A stretch of DNA of 64,000 nucleotides from Chitinophagaceae bacterium IBVUCB1 (GTDB taxonomy: Bacteria; Bacteroidota; Bacteroidia; Chitinophagales; Chitinophagaceae), in assembly GCA_002127285.1 (NCBI GenBank), contig NFUW01000002.1, positions 644,744-708,743 on the forward strand. The letters are read 5' to 3'. Made by a program: the position numbers and the translations under genes. Numbering within the stretch: the stretch's first letter is position 1; each line of letters opens with the position of its first letter. Below, piece by piece: positions 7,333-15,510 of the stretch. The notes below the pieces were generated by a model that saw only the letters and a program-made list of their open reading frames with translations, had not been told where the DNA came from and made no database searches.

Positions 7333-8172
7333 TTAGTAATTGAATAAGAATGTGATAAAGAATGTATGTTCGGCACTAAAAACCTTTACATCCGCATCCC
7401 CTTTCATCCTGTAATAATCCCATTGGTAGGTAAAGCGCATCTTATTGCCATTCTTTATAGGGTATAAAATATGTATGCGGCTATTGAAACGAAACATCCT
7501 GCCGAATGAGGTAAACCTGTTGTTAGCGAATATTCTTTTGATGGTAGTTGATTCAGGGTCTAATACAGTACTATGATTCAGGTATTCAGGACGGGAAAAA
7601 TTAGAAATCAAAGGCATATTCAAATCAAGTATAATATGTCCCTGCCGTTGGTTGAAGGTTTGCTGTTTGGCAATTTTACCCGTCAGCCCGAGGCTGATGG
7701 CATATTCATACACATCGCCCGTATTTACAATATGCTCTGCATTGCGATGGCAAAACAAAGTAGAAAATAAAGCCCCTGCCCTTACATCAAAATAGTTTTC
7801 ATCTAACAGCGCCAGTTTGTAGGTGTGTTTATAGTCCATTGTAGCTTTTAGCTGACGGGCTGTAGCTTTTACCAATTCTTCACTTTCCCTGCCCATATTC
7901 AGGTACGAACCCTGAAAATGAAGCTCTGTATATTTCACATCATTTATTTTGGTATTGGATATGGCAGCCGTAGTACCAATCTTTTCGTAGCGCATGTTGG
8001 ATATAAGCTGGTCGTGAAAAACCTGATAGGTAGGCCCTATACTCACACCCAAATAACGGGCATATTCCTTTTTAGACAGCACGCCTTCATCTTCGGCAAT
8101 ATTCTGCGCGCTGCAATGTATAGATATAGATAATAAGAGAAGCAATAAGGCGCTCCCCGACTTCAATGTCAT
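7333..8172 (-). CDS. Secreted protein, probable outer-membrane barrel, function unknown
   Basis: Unrecognised protein of about 279 residues. The ATG at 8170-8172 is preferred because it gives a clean signal peptide (MTLKSGSALLLLLLSISIHCSAQ) ending in the usual SAQ; the frame could begin 17 codons earlier, but those residues do not look like a signal. The mature part alternates aromatic and polar residues (YQWDYYRMKG, FFITFLFNY at the C-terminus) and ends in an aromatic residue, as outer-membrane beta-barrels do. It leads a two-gene unit with the inactive S41 homologue. Confidence 0.75.
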   Translation of the reverse strand: MTLKSGSALLLLLLSISIHCSAQNIAEDEGVLSKKEYARYLGVSIGPTYQVFHDQLISNMRYEKIGTTAAISNTKINDVKYTELHFQGSYLNMGRESEELVKATARQLKATMDYKHTYKLALLDENYFDVRAGALFSTLFCHRNAEHIVNTGDVYEYAISLGLTGKIAKQQTFNQRQGHIILDLNMPLISNFSRPEYLNHSTVLDPESTTIKRIFANNRFTSFGRMFRFNSRIHILYPIKNGNKMRFTYQWDYYRMKGDADVKVFSAEHTFFITFLFNY

Positions 8173-8225
8173 ACTGATAATTTGAAACGTAATATTAGGA
8201 AAATAAAGGCATGAAACGTACATGA

Positions 8226-8259
8226 AAAAAGCCTTATCCGTTGCAGAATAAGGCTTTTT
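8226..8259 (-). terminator. Rho-independent terminator of ilvE
   Basis: AAAAAGCCTTAT (8226-8237) pairs with ATAAGGCTTTTT (8248-8259), loop ten bases, with T-runs on both strands. It lies just after the ilvE stop and before the next minus-strand gene. Confidence 0.8.
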
Positions 8260-8277
8260 ATATTTTCAGAAATGGTA

Positions 8278-9342
8278 TCAGGCTTTTACTACCCAATTGT
8301 GCCTGTCGGCCACCTTGCCATAACGTATATTGTTCATTTCTTCCTTTACCCATTCAGATATGCCCCAATCTTCTTGTGGCAATACCATGTGCATATCATG
8401 ATAAGTAAGCTCTGCAATATGCGATATGGATGCAGCAGTACCTGTACCGAATGCTTCTTTCAACTGATGGTTTTTATAAGCATCTGCTATCTCGTCTATG
8501 CTAAGCGGGCGCTCCTCTACCGTTACACCTTTTTCGCGGAGCAGGGTTATCACGCTATCGCGGGTAACGCCAGCCAGTATGGTTTCGCTCAGGTCGGGTG
8601 TTATTACTTTATCGCCTATTACAAAAAATACATTCATAGTGCCTATTTCCTGCACATATTTATGTTCAAAGCCATCCGTCCATAATATCTGGTCGTAGCC
8701 CATTTTGCGTATTTGCGCGGTTGGGTACATGCTGGCACCATAGTTACCCGCCGCTTTGGTAAAGCCGATACCACCGGGGAATGCCCTTACATACTCATCC
8801 TGTACATAGATGGTAACAGGCTTGGCATAATACGGACCTGCGGGGCTTGTGATGATTAGGAAAGTGAATTTTTCAGCAGGTTTTACGCCAATAAATTCGT
8901 CTGTCGCTATCATAAACGGGCGCAGGTATAGCGATGTGCCCTCTTCTGTTGGTATCCAATCTTTATCGAGGTTTACCAATGTGCGCATACCGTCTATAAA
9001 TAACTCTTCGGGTACGGCAGGCATACCCATACGCTCTGCAGAGCGGTTCATGCGTTTCCAGTTATCGTGCGGACGAAAGATAACGGGTTCGTCAGCTTGG
9101 TTTTTGTATGCTTTGACACCCTCGAATATCGCCTGACCGTAGTGCATAAAAGTAGTAGCGGGGCTCAGCGAAAGATTGTCGAACGGTACGATTTCAGGTT
9201 GTTTCCACTGACCATTTTCGTAGTGCGCTACCAGCATATGGTCGGCATACATTTTGCCAAACTGTATGTTTGACCTGTCCAGTTCGCCGATGCGGCTTTG
9301 CGCTACTTTCCTCACATTTATATCCATAGTGGAAACACTCAT
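8278..9342 (-). CDS. ilvE: Branched-chain amino acid aminotransferase
   Basis: PLP enzyme (fold IV) that interconverts Leu/Ile/Val and their 2-oxo acids, the last step of branched-chain amino acid synthesis and the first of breakdown. At 354 residues it has the length of the long bacterial/mitochondrial-type form. The PLP lysine is K196 in GIGFTKAAGNYGAS; substrate and cofactor motifs FMHYGQAIFEG (65-75), LYLRPFM (138-144) and EIGTMNVFFV are intact. It could also start at M6. It is transcribed alone between its terminator and a divergent unknown gene. Its oxo-acid products would be substrates for the fused E1 at 32147. Confidence 0.95.
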   Translation of the reverse strand: MSVSTMDINVRKVAQSRIGELDRSNIQFGKMYADHMLVAHYENGQWKQPEIVPFDNLSLSPATTFMHYGQAIFEGVKAYKNQADEPVIFRPHDNWKRMNRSAERMGMPAVPEELFIDGMRTLVNLDKDWIPTEEGTSLYLRPFMIATDEFIGVKPAEKFTFLIITSPAGPYYAKPVTIYVQDEYVRAFPGGIGFTKAAGNYGASMYPTAQIRKMGYDQILWTDGFEHKYVQEIGTMNVFFVIGDKVITPDLSETILAGVTRDSVITLLREKGVTVEERPLSIDEIADAYKNHQLKEAFGTGTAASISHIAELTYHDMHMVLPQEDWGISEWVKEEMNNIRYGKVADRHNWVVKA

Positions 9343-9426
9343 AATAAAGGACTAATTTCGTACAAAGAAACGAAAAAATACTGTAAAGCCGAAGCCTGCG
9401 GGCTTGCAGGCTGTTAATAGCCCGTT

Positions 9427-9891
9427 ATGCAGTCAACACCCGATATTATTCAGTCTGATATAGTAAAACAACAGCAAGATGTTTACTGGCAACCGCTTAC
9501 AGATGGCGTACCTGCACAGCCTGTTAAGCTTTTAGTCATCACTACTCCACTAACTGTAAACAGCGCGGAAGAAGCCCAACTGCAAAAAATAATACAAGCC
9601 TGCAAACTGGATGCCACAGACTACTACATATATACATTAGAACACGCTACTGCATGGCACCAACTGCGAGACAGATTGCAACCCCAAGCCGTGCTTTTAT
9701 TTGGTGTACTACCGCAGCAATTAGGCATCAGTGCCATGTTTGGTTTATATCATCCAAACCGTTTTGACGATGCTATTTGGATACCATCTATTTCCATAGC
9801 AGAGATGGAGAAGCACCCCGATACTAAAAAGCAGCTATGGGTAGATGGGCTGAAACCAGTATTTATAGATAAAACCATCGGCAATATATAA
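9427..9891 (+). CDS. Conserved-looking unknown protein; C-terminus resembles HolD (Pol III psi)
   Basis: A 154-residue soluble protein with no signal peptide, five bases before recQ and so almost certainly cotranscribed. The middle reads as alternating strands (KLLVITTPL, AVLLFGVLP). The end, WIPSISIAEMEKHPDTKKQLWVDGLK, follows the layout of the E. coli HolD C-terminus: a Pro/Ser turn, a spaced hydrophobic, Pro, basic residue, LW and an aromatic end. HolD is the psi subunit of the polymerase III clamp loader. The similarity is short and was noticed by eye, so the function is only a suggestion. A repeat-like hairpin, AGCCTGC/GCAGGCT, lies at 9393-9412 upstream. Confidence 0.7.
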   Translation: MQSTPDIIQSDIVKQQQDVYWQPLTDGVPAQPVKLLVITTPLTVNSAEEAQLQKIIQACKLDATDYYIYTLEHATAWHQLRDRLQPQAVLLFGVLPQQLGISAMFGLYHPNRFDDAIWIPSISIAEMEKHPDTKKQLWVDGLKPVFIDKTIGNI

Positions 9892-9896
9892 ACGTA

Positions 9897-11792
9897 GTGC
9901 CATCGCCTGCATCCATATTAGAGCAGTACTGGGGCTACCCTGCTTTTCGTGGCAATCAACAAGCTATTATAGATGATGTGCTGCATGGCAAAGATATACT
10001 GGCATTGATGCCTACGGGTGGCGGCAAGTCTATCTGCTACCAAGTGCCTGCCATATTGATGGATGGTGTGTGCCTTGTGGTATCTCCCCTGATAGCCTTG
10101 ATGCAAGATCAGGTAGCAAGGTTGAAAGAATTGGGTATATCAGCAGCCTGCATACATGCGGGTATGCCATGGCAGCAAGTGGTGCGCATACTTGACAATA
10201 CCGTACAAGGTGCATATAAGCTATTATACATATCACCCGAACGATTGCAAACAAATCTATTTAATGAATACCTGCCAAATATCAATATCAGTTTTGTAGC
10301 GGTTGACGAAGCGCATTGCGTATCGCAATGGGGGCATGATTTCCGTCCTGATTATTTGAAGATAGCATCGTTGAGGGAATTGTTTGATGATATACCCTTT
10401 CTATGCCTGACGGCTACGGCTACTACAGCCGTACAGAACGACATCGCCATCCAACTAAAACTGCATACTCCAGTATTATATACCCAAAGCTTTGAAAGAA
10501 AGAATATACTATACGCAGTCAACTATTCAGAAAATAAGAACAAGGAACTGATAGATGCATTGCAGCAATGCAACACATCAGCCATAGTATATTGTCGTAG
10601 CAGAAAGCAAACGGAAGTGCTTGTACAATACCTGTTGCAACACCAAATACCTGCCATAGCCTATCACGCAGGTATGGCAAAAGCCAAAAGAGAAGATGCC
10701 CAACAGGCATGGATGCACAATGAAGTGAAAACCATTGTAGCAACTACCGCATTTGGTATGGGTATAGATAAGGCAGATGTAGGATTGGTAGTAAACTACG
10801 ATGCACCTGAACATATAGAAGCCTATTATCAGGAAGCTGGCAGAGCAGGTAGAAACGGAGTGGCTGCAAAATCTGTTGTGTTATATAACCAAACGGATAT
10901 TAAACGGCTGGAGCGCAGCACAGATATACTCTTTCCGCAGGTGGATTATTTGCGGCATGTGTATCAATGTGTGGCAGAGTACCTGCAAATACCCATCAGC
11001 GCAGAGCCATATAGGTATTATGATTTTGACTTGAGGGATTTTTGTGAAAAATTCAAACTGGATGCAGCCATCGCTGCCAGTGCATTGAAGCTACTGGAAC
11101 AAGACTGGTTGTGGACATTGACAGAAGCGGTTTTCAATCCGCCAACAGTATTCATTACCGCTACAAGAGAAGAATTGGATAACGTAATGAATACCTACCC
11201 TGATGTGGCGTACTGCATCACTACCCTGCTGCGTTTGTACGGCAGCTTGTTTCAATACCCTACCCCTATTCGCGTAGCAGCCATTGCCCGACAAATGAAA
11301 ACCAACCAAGCAGCCGCAGAAAAGATGCTACACCACCTGCACCAAATGGGCATAATGGAATACACGCAACAAAAAGAAGGTCCGCAATTATTTTTTCATC
11401 ATTATCGTGTAGATAGCAAACAACTCATCATCAATACAAACAGGATAGCGAAGCTGAAAAAACGGCATGAGGACAGGACAAACGCCATCGTACAATACCT
11501 GCAAAACAATAATCAATGCCGTACACAAGTGCTGCTATCATATTTTGATGAACAGAAACAAACTCCTTGCGGACATTGCGATGTATGTACGCGCCAAACA
11601 AAACTAAGCAGTAATACAAATGACTTACATCAAGCCATACTGCAAGTATTAGCAAAGCCCATCAACCTGCAAACCATCATAACGTCATTACCTCAATTTG
11701 ACAAACAAGCTATCACAAATGCAATCAGGGCAATGGCAGATGAGGGTGTATTAGCTATAGCACCAAACGGAATGGTTGCTCGTGTTAGTTAG
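9897..11792 (+). CDS. recQ: ATP-dependent DNA helicase RecQ
   Basis: 3'-5' helicase for recombination and fork repair, 631 residues. Helicase motifs in order: PTGGGKS Walker A (39-45), DEAHCVSQWGHDFRP (from 137), TATAT near 173, AFGMGIDKADV near 285-295 and YQEAGRAGR (311-319). A RecQ-C-terminal zinc site follows, with Cys in QCRTQ and CGHCDVC, then a winged-helix. The usual HRDC tail is not obvious. The start is a GTG at 9897: no ATG lies between it and Walker A, and the N-terminal sequence YWGYPAFRGNQQAII is a conserved RecQ beginning. Its end overlaps the converging gene by eight bases. Confidence 0.95.
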   Translation: MPSPASILEQYWGYPAFRGNQQAIIDDVLHGKDILALMPTGGGKSICYQVPAILMDGVCLVVSPLIALMQDQVARLKELGISAACIHAGMPWQQVVRILDNTVQGAYKLLYISPERLQTNLFNEYLPNINISFVAVDEAHCVSQWGHDFRPDYLKIASLRELFDDIPFLCLTATATTAVQNDIAIQLKLHTPVLYTQSFERKNILYAVNYSENKNKELIDALQQCNTSAIVYCRSRKQTEVLVQYLLQHQIPAIAYHAGMAKAKREDAQQAWMHNEVKTIVATTAFGMGIDKADVGLVVNYDAPEHIEAYYQEAGRAGRNGVAAKSVVLYNQTDIKRLERSTDILFPQVDYLRHVYQCVAEYLQIPISAEPYRYYDFDLRDFCEKFKLDAAIAASALKLLEQDWLWTLTEAVFNPPTVFITATREELDNVMNTYPDVAYCITTLLRLYGSLFQYPTPIRVAAIARQMKTNQAAAEKMLHHLHQMGIMEYTQQKEGPQLFFHHYRVDSKQLIINTNRIAKLKKRHEDRTNAIVQYLQNNNQCRTQVLLSYFDEQKQTPCGHCDVCTRQTKLSSNTNDLHQAILQVLAKPINLQTIITSLPQFDKQAITNAIRAMADEGVLAIAPNGMVARVS

Positions 11793-12855
11793 TAAACATG
11801 GCATATGCAAAGCTACCCTGATGATTGACAACAAGCAGGTAGTTACCATTTGCTAAATCTTTTGTTTCAATCTGATTAGTATTATCCAACTGCTTTACTA
11901 CCCTGCCCTGTACATCGTACACCTGTACGGTATATGTATGCCAATTTGCAGGCAGGTTGATATGCAATATGCCTTTGTCTGACGGATTAGGATATACACT
12001 AACAGTTTGCATCATCTGTGGTTCTGTTATTGATAACAAACCCGGGCGGTATATATCGCGGTAGCGAACTGATGTAATGGTTTCAGTAGAGCCATTGAGA
12101 TTGGCTGTAACCCACAATACCGGATAACGTTCGCCAGTTGCCAACCATTTATATTCTACAGAGTTTCTTGGCACACCAACAGCAGGTAACGGGCCAATCT
12201 TTACACTATCTATCTCGCGTATTTCGGAGCGTACACGTATGCAATTGACAGCAGTGGTAAAGTAAGGAGTCTTAATAGTACCCCACCCGTCAACCGTTGT
12301 TTTACGATACCCTTTTTGCCTGATAGAGCCAAGCGTTGTCAGGTTGAATTTAAGGTCGAATGTGGTGCTGTCGTTTGTTACTCCATATTCTAACGGGAAC
12401 TTATACACCTCGTCCTCGTCTGTATATGCGGCAGGAGTAGGTATGCCGCTGATAATCGCTCCAAAACCTTCTGCTACAAAACGGGATGGGCTGTTTTTGA
12501 TGCTGAAGAACGTATATAAGTCTTTGATGGTAACGGGCAACGGAATACCGAGAGTTGGGAAACTATCTGCTACTTTGTAACCGTAAGCAGATAGAGATAT
12601 AATGCCAAACAATGGATTGACAGCTAATGCAGATTTATAATTTGCGACCGTTTGAGAAAAAGGGGTTAAACTGCTATAATCCCATACATAGTTTGCGCCT
12701 GTATTAGCTAATATAATGCCGCCATTATTGGCAGGAGCAGTGGCACTACTACGCAAAGTGTCGCCCACTACGGGCATATCTGATGCGGTGATTTGTATTT
12801 GGGCTTGGGTTACAGAGGCATATAATAATGCGGTAAGGAGTATTGCTTTTTTCAT
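11785..12855 (-). CDS. Secreted protein with type IX secretion (type A) sorting domain
   Basis: Cargo of the type IX secretion system. The ATG at 12855 gives a normal signal peptide, MKKAILLTALLYASVTQAQ; the frame extends six codons further upstream without improving it. The central 270 residues are of unknown function. The last 75 residues form the sorting domain: SVYPNPSDKGILHINL, then YTVQVYDVQGRVVKQL and LANGNYLLVV. Such domains are removed as the protein crosses the outer membrane and the passenger is anchored or released. It overlaps the recQ end by eight bases on the opposite strand. Confidence 0.88.
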   Translation of the reverse strand: MKKAILLTALLYASVTQAQIQITASDMPVVGDTLRSSATAPANNGGIILANTGANYVWDYSSLTPFSQTVANYKSALAVNPLFGIISLSAYGYKVADSFPTLGIPLPVTIKDLYTFFSIKNSPSRFVAEGFGAIISGIPTPAAYTDEDEVYKFPLEYGVTNDSTTFDLKFNLTTLGSIRQKGYRKTTVDGWGTIKTPYFTTAVNCIRVRSEIREIDSVKIGPLPAVGVPRNSVEYKWLATGERYPVLWVTANLNGSTETITSVRYRDIYRPGLLSITEPQMMQTVSVYPNPSDKGILHINLPANWHTYTVQVYDVQGRVVKQLDNTNQIETKDLANGNYLLVVNHQGSFAYAMFTN

Positions 12856-12913
12856 ACGATTGATACTTATCAATTCTGAAAGTACAAATATTAAATTATG
12901 AATTAATAAAAAA

Positions 12914-12934
12914 AGCCCTCCATTATGGAGGGCT
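12914..12934 (-). terminator. Terminator of the ABC-F gene
   Basis: AGCCCTCCA and TGGAGGGCT form a perfect 9-bp stem with a three-base loop, followed on the minus strand by TTTTTTT. Confidence 0.85.
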
Positions 12935-12957
12935 GTATCATAATACTGTATAGAATA

Positions 12958-14589
12958 CTATGCCATCTGCATACCATACATCTCAGCACGCAGAGCTTTT
13001 ACTCTTGCGTCAGTGCGGTATTCGTCAAAACTCATTTCACGGTCTATCAGTCCGTTTGGTGTCAGTTCCAACACACGGTCTGCAACGGTTTGTGCCAATT
13101 CATGGTCGCGTGTGGTGAAGAGGATGGTACCTTTAAAGTCTTTCATACCATTGTTGAGCGCGGTGATACTTTCAAGGTCAAGGTGGTTGGTTGGTTCGTC
13201 CAGCATCAGCACATTGCCTTTCAGCATCATCATGCGGCTCATCATGCAGCGCATTTTTTCGCCACCGCTTAGTACGGTACACTTCTTCAGTGTTTCCTCG
13301 CCGCTGAACAGCATACGACCGAGGAAGCCGCGTATAAAAGTTTCGTCTTTTTCTTCGCTGTATTGGCGCAGCCAGTCTATCAGGTTCAGGTCTTTGCCTT
13401 CAAAATAGCTGCTGTTATCGTTTGGCAGGTAAGTAGTGGTAATGGTTACACCCCACTTGTACATACCCTGAAAATCTGTATCCTCGCCTGCCAGTATTTT
13501 GTAGAATGCACTGGTAGCGAGGCCGTTTTCGGCAAGTATGGCTATCTTCTGCCCGCGCTTCAGGTCGAAGCTGATGTCTTTAAACATCACCTCGCCGTTC
13601 AGCGTTTTGCTTAGTCCTTTCACTTCCAGTATCTGGTCGCCTGCATCGCGTACCTGATTATTGAAAAGAATGGCAGGATATTTACGGTTGCTCGCCGTCA
13701 TGTCCTCAATCTTTATCTTATCCAATGCTTTTTTACGGCTGGTAGCTTGTTTAGATTTAGAGGCATTTGCAGAGAAACGGGCGATGAATTCTTTCAGTTC
13801 AGCAATCTTATCTTCCGCTTTCTTATTGGCATCAGTACGTTGTTTAAGTAACAACTGGCTACTTTCGTACCAGAAAGAGTAGTTGCCTGTAAAAATGGTA
13901 ATCTTACCAAAGTCTATATCTGCAACGTGTGTACACACGGCATCCAAAAAGTGGCGGTCGTGCGATACGACTAATACTATTTTATCGTAGTCAGCCAGAA
14001 AATCCTCGAGCCAGGAGATGGTTTCAAGGTCAAGGTCGTTGGTAGGTTCATCGAGCAATAATATATCAGGGTTGCCAAATATAGCCTGTGCCAACAGCAC
14101 ACGTACTTTTTGGTTACCATCCAGTTCTTTCACCAATCGGCTATGAAATTCTTCTTTTATACCCAGATTGCTGAGCAATGTAGCTGCATCGCTTTCCGCA
14201 TTCCAGCCATCCATTTCGGCAAACAAGCCTTCCAGTTCGCCCGCTTTCAACCCGTCTTCTTCCGTAAAGTCTTCTTTGGCATAGATAGCGTCTTTATCCT
14301 TCATCACCTTGTACAGTTTATCATTGCCCATGATAACTGTTTCCAACACGGTGAACTCATCAAACGCATAGTGGTTTTGTTTCAACACACTCATACGCTG
14401 GTCTTTGCCAATCTCTACCTTGCCGGTAGTTGGGTCTATTTCGCCGCTTAGTATTTTCAGGAAAGTAGATTTACCCGCACCATTGGCACCGATGATACCG
14501 TAACAGTTGCCCTCGGTAAAACGGATATTCACATCTTCAAACAACACACGCTTGCCGTAGCGGAGCGATAAATTAGAAACTGAAAGCAT
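12958..14589 (-). CDS. ABC-F family ATPase (YbiT/EttA-like) with one degenerate ATP site
   Basis: Soluble translation-factor-type ATPase with two nucleotide-binding domains and no membrane part, 543 residues. Domain 1: Walker A GANGAGKST (34-42), altered signature ELDGNQK (154-160), Walker B LLLDEPTNDLD (176-186), H-loop SHD (208-210). The linker (about 245-300) is Lys-rich. Domain 2: Walker A reads AENGLATS (352-359), with Thr358 in place of Lys; the signature LSGGEK (439-444) and Walker B LMLDEPTNHLD are normal; the H-loop reads TTRDHE. The composite site of domain-1 Walker A with domain-2 signature is thus intact and the other is degenerate. ABC-F proteins bind the ribosomal E site; the exact role here (translation factor or antibiotic protection) is unknown. 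Confidence 0.92.
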   Translation of the reverse strand: MLSVSNLSLRYGKRVLFEDVNIRFTEGNCYGIIGANGAGKSTFLKILSGEIDPTTGKVEIGKDQRMSVLKQNHYAFDEFTVLETVIMGNDKLYKVMKDKDAIYAKEDFTEEDGLKAGELEGLFAEMDGWNAESDAATLLSNLGIKEEFHSRLVKELDGNQKVRVLLAQAIFGNPDILLLDEPTNDLDLETISWLEDFLADYDKIVLVVSHDRHFLDAVCTHVADIDFGKITIFTGNYSFWYESSQLLLKQRTDANKKAEDKIAELKEFIARFSANASKSKQATSRKKALDKIKIEDMTASNRKYPAILFNNQVRDAGDQILEVKGLSKTLNGEVMFKDISFDLKRGQKIAILAENGLATSAFYKILAGEDTDFQGMYKWGVTITTTYLPNDNSSYFEGKDLNLIDWLRQYSEEKDETFIRGFLGRMLFSGEETLKKCTVLSGGEKMRCMMSRMMMLKGNVLMLDEPTNHLDLESITALNNGMKDFKGTILFTTRDHELAQTVADRVLELTPNGLIDREMSFDEYRTDARVKALRAEMYGMQMA

Positions 14590-14651
14590 ATTTAGTAGAA
14601 AGTTTAGAGTAGAAAGTATAAAGTCCTTTCTATCTGCCTGATTTTAGCGTG

Positions 14652-14659
14652 CAAAGGTA
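14652..14659 (-). promoter_or_regulatory. Candidate -7 element for the ABC-F gene
   Basis: On the minus strand this reads TACCTTTG, an exact TAnnTTTG match, about 60 bases before the ATG. The leader contains two GTAGAAAG-like repeats of no known meaning. Confidence 0.45.
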
Positions 14660-14690
14660 CGGAAAAGAATGGTAGCAGCCTATAAAAAAG

Positions 14691-14717
14691 CGGCGGATTG
14701 TGTGATACAACCCGCCG
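14691..14717 (-). terminator. Terminator of the YdcF-family gene
   Basis: CGGCGGATTGT (14691-14701) pairs with ACAACCCGCCG (14707-14717), one wobble or mismatch, followed on the minus strand by CTTTTTT. Confidence 0.8.
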
Positions 14718-14737
14718 TCATCATTATACATCAAAAC

Positions 14738-15427
14738 CTATAAAGCCTCTAATTTGCCCTCGGGGTGTTTTGCCCAATTAATATCCTTGCCCAGTGTGCC
14801 ACGGAAACGCCTGAAAAATGATTCCTGCTCTGTAATAGACACAAAATTATTCACCTTCGCTTTTCGGGGGTTGATGCGCGGGTTGAGGTGCGAATATGCC
14901 GCAAGCGTATCTGTTACAAATGGCAACCTGCCAATGGTAGTGCGAAACCTCTTTTCAAGAAATCCTTTTAGCATAAATGATTGAAACGGGTCTGTTGCAA
15001 GTGCTATTGATTTGAAACCTTGCTCTTTTGCCACGAGGTAAGAATAATATACATTTTCTGTACTATGGCGCGCATTGGTATCGTAGAAAATATGCTCTTT
15101 GGGTATGCCCAATTGCTCGGCATACAAACCCATAATAACGGCTTCTTTGTAAGGAGAATATACAGCAGCCCCCGAGTAGATTACATTCTTTGCCATGCCG
15201 TTTTTGTACAGCACCCAAGACCATAATACTCTTGCTTTCATCACACTATCCCAGCTACCGTTGTTGAAGGGTATGCCCGGCACGATGATGGCATCATATA
15301 CTTTGCCCTCTTGCACAGCACGGGTATATAGCTTTTGCGGCCCCTTACGTGGTGTAAGGCAGCTGGCCATTTGTACTATCAATGAAGAGGCTATCATGAT
15401 GTAAACTACCGACGAAAACTTTTTCAT
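14738..15427 (-). CDS. YdcF/SanA (DUF218) family protein, membrane-anchored
   Basis: About 229 residues. The ATG at 15427 gives a hydrophobic N-terminus MKKFSSVVYIMIASSLIVQMASC that is either a lipoprotein signal (MASC) or a membrane anchor; ten more codons upstream remain open but add a polar stretch. The DUF218 fold follows: DAIIVPGIPFNNG, YSGAAVYSPYKEAVIMGLYAEQLGIPKEHIFYDTNARHSTENVYYS and IALATDPFQSFM. In other bacteria such proteins affect cell-envelope integrity; the reaction is not known. It lies downstream of mutS on the same strand, 83 bases away. Confidence 0.87.
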   Translation of the reverse strand: MKKFSSVVYIMIASSLIVQMASCLTPRKGPQKLYTRAVQEGKVYDAIIVPGIPFNNGSWDSVMKARVLWSWVLYKNGMAKNVIYSGAAVYSPYKEAVIMGLYAEQLGIPKEHIFYDTNARHSTENVYYSYLVAKEQGFKSIALATDPFQSFMLKGFLEKRFRTTIGRLPFVTDTLAAYSHLNPRINPRKAKVNNFVSITEQESFFRRFRGTLGKDINWAKHPEGKLEAL

Positions 15428-15510
15428 AAATGTGTTTGTGCAAGAATAACGCCACATGGCCTATTATGTTCATCAAACCACTATAAAATTATGCCATATA
15501 ATAATCAACC

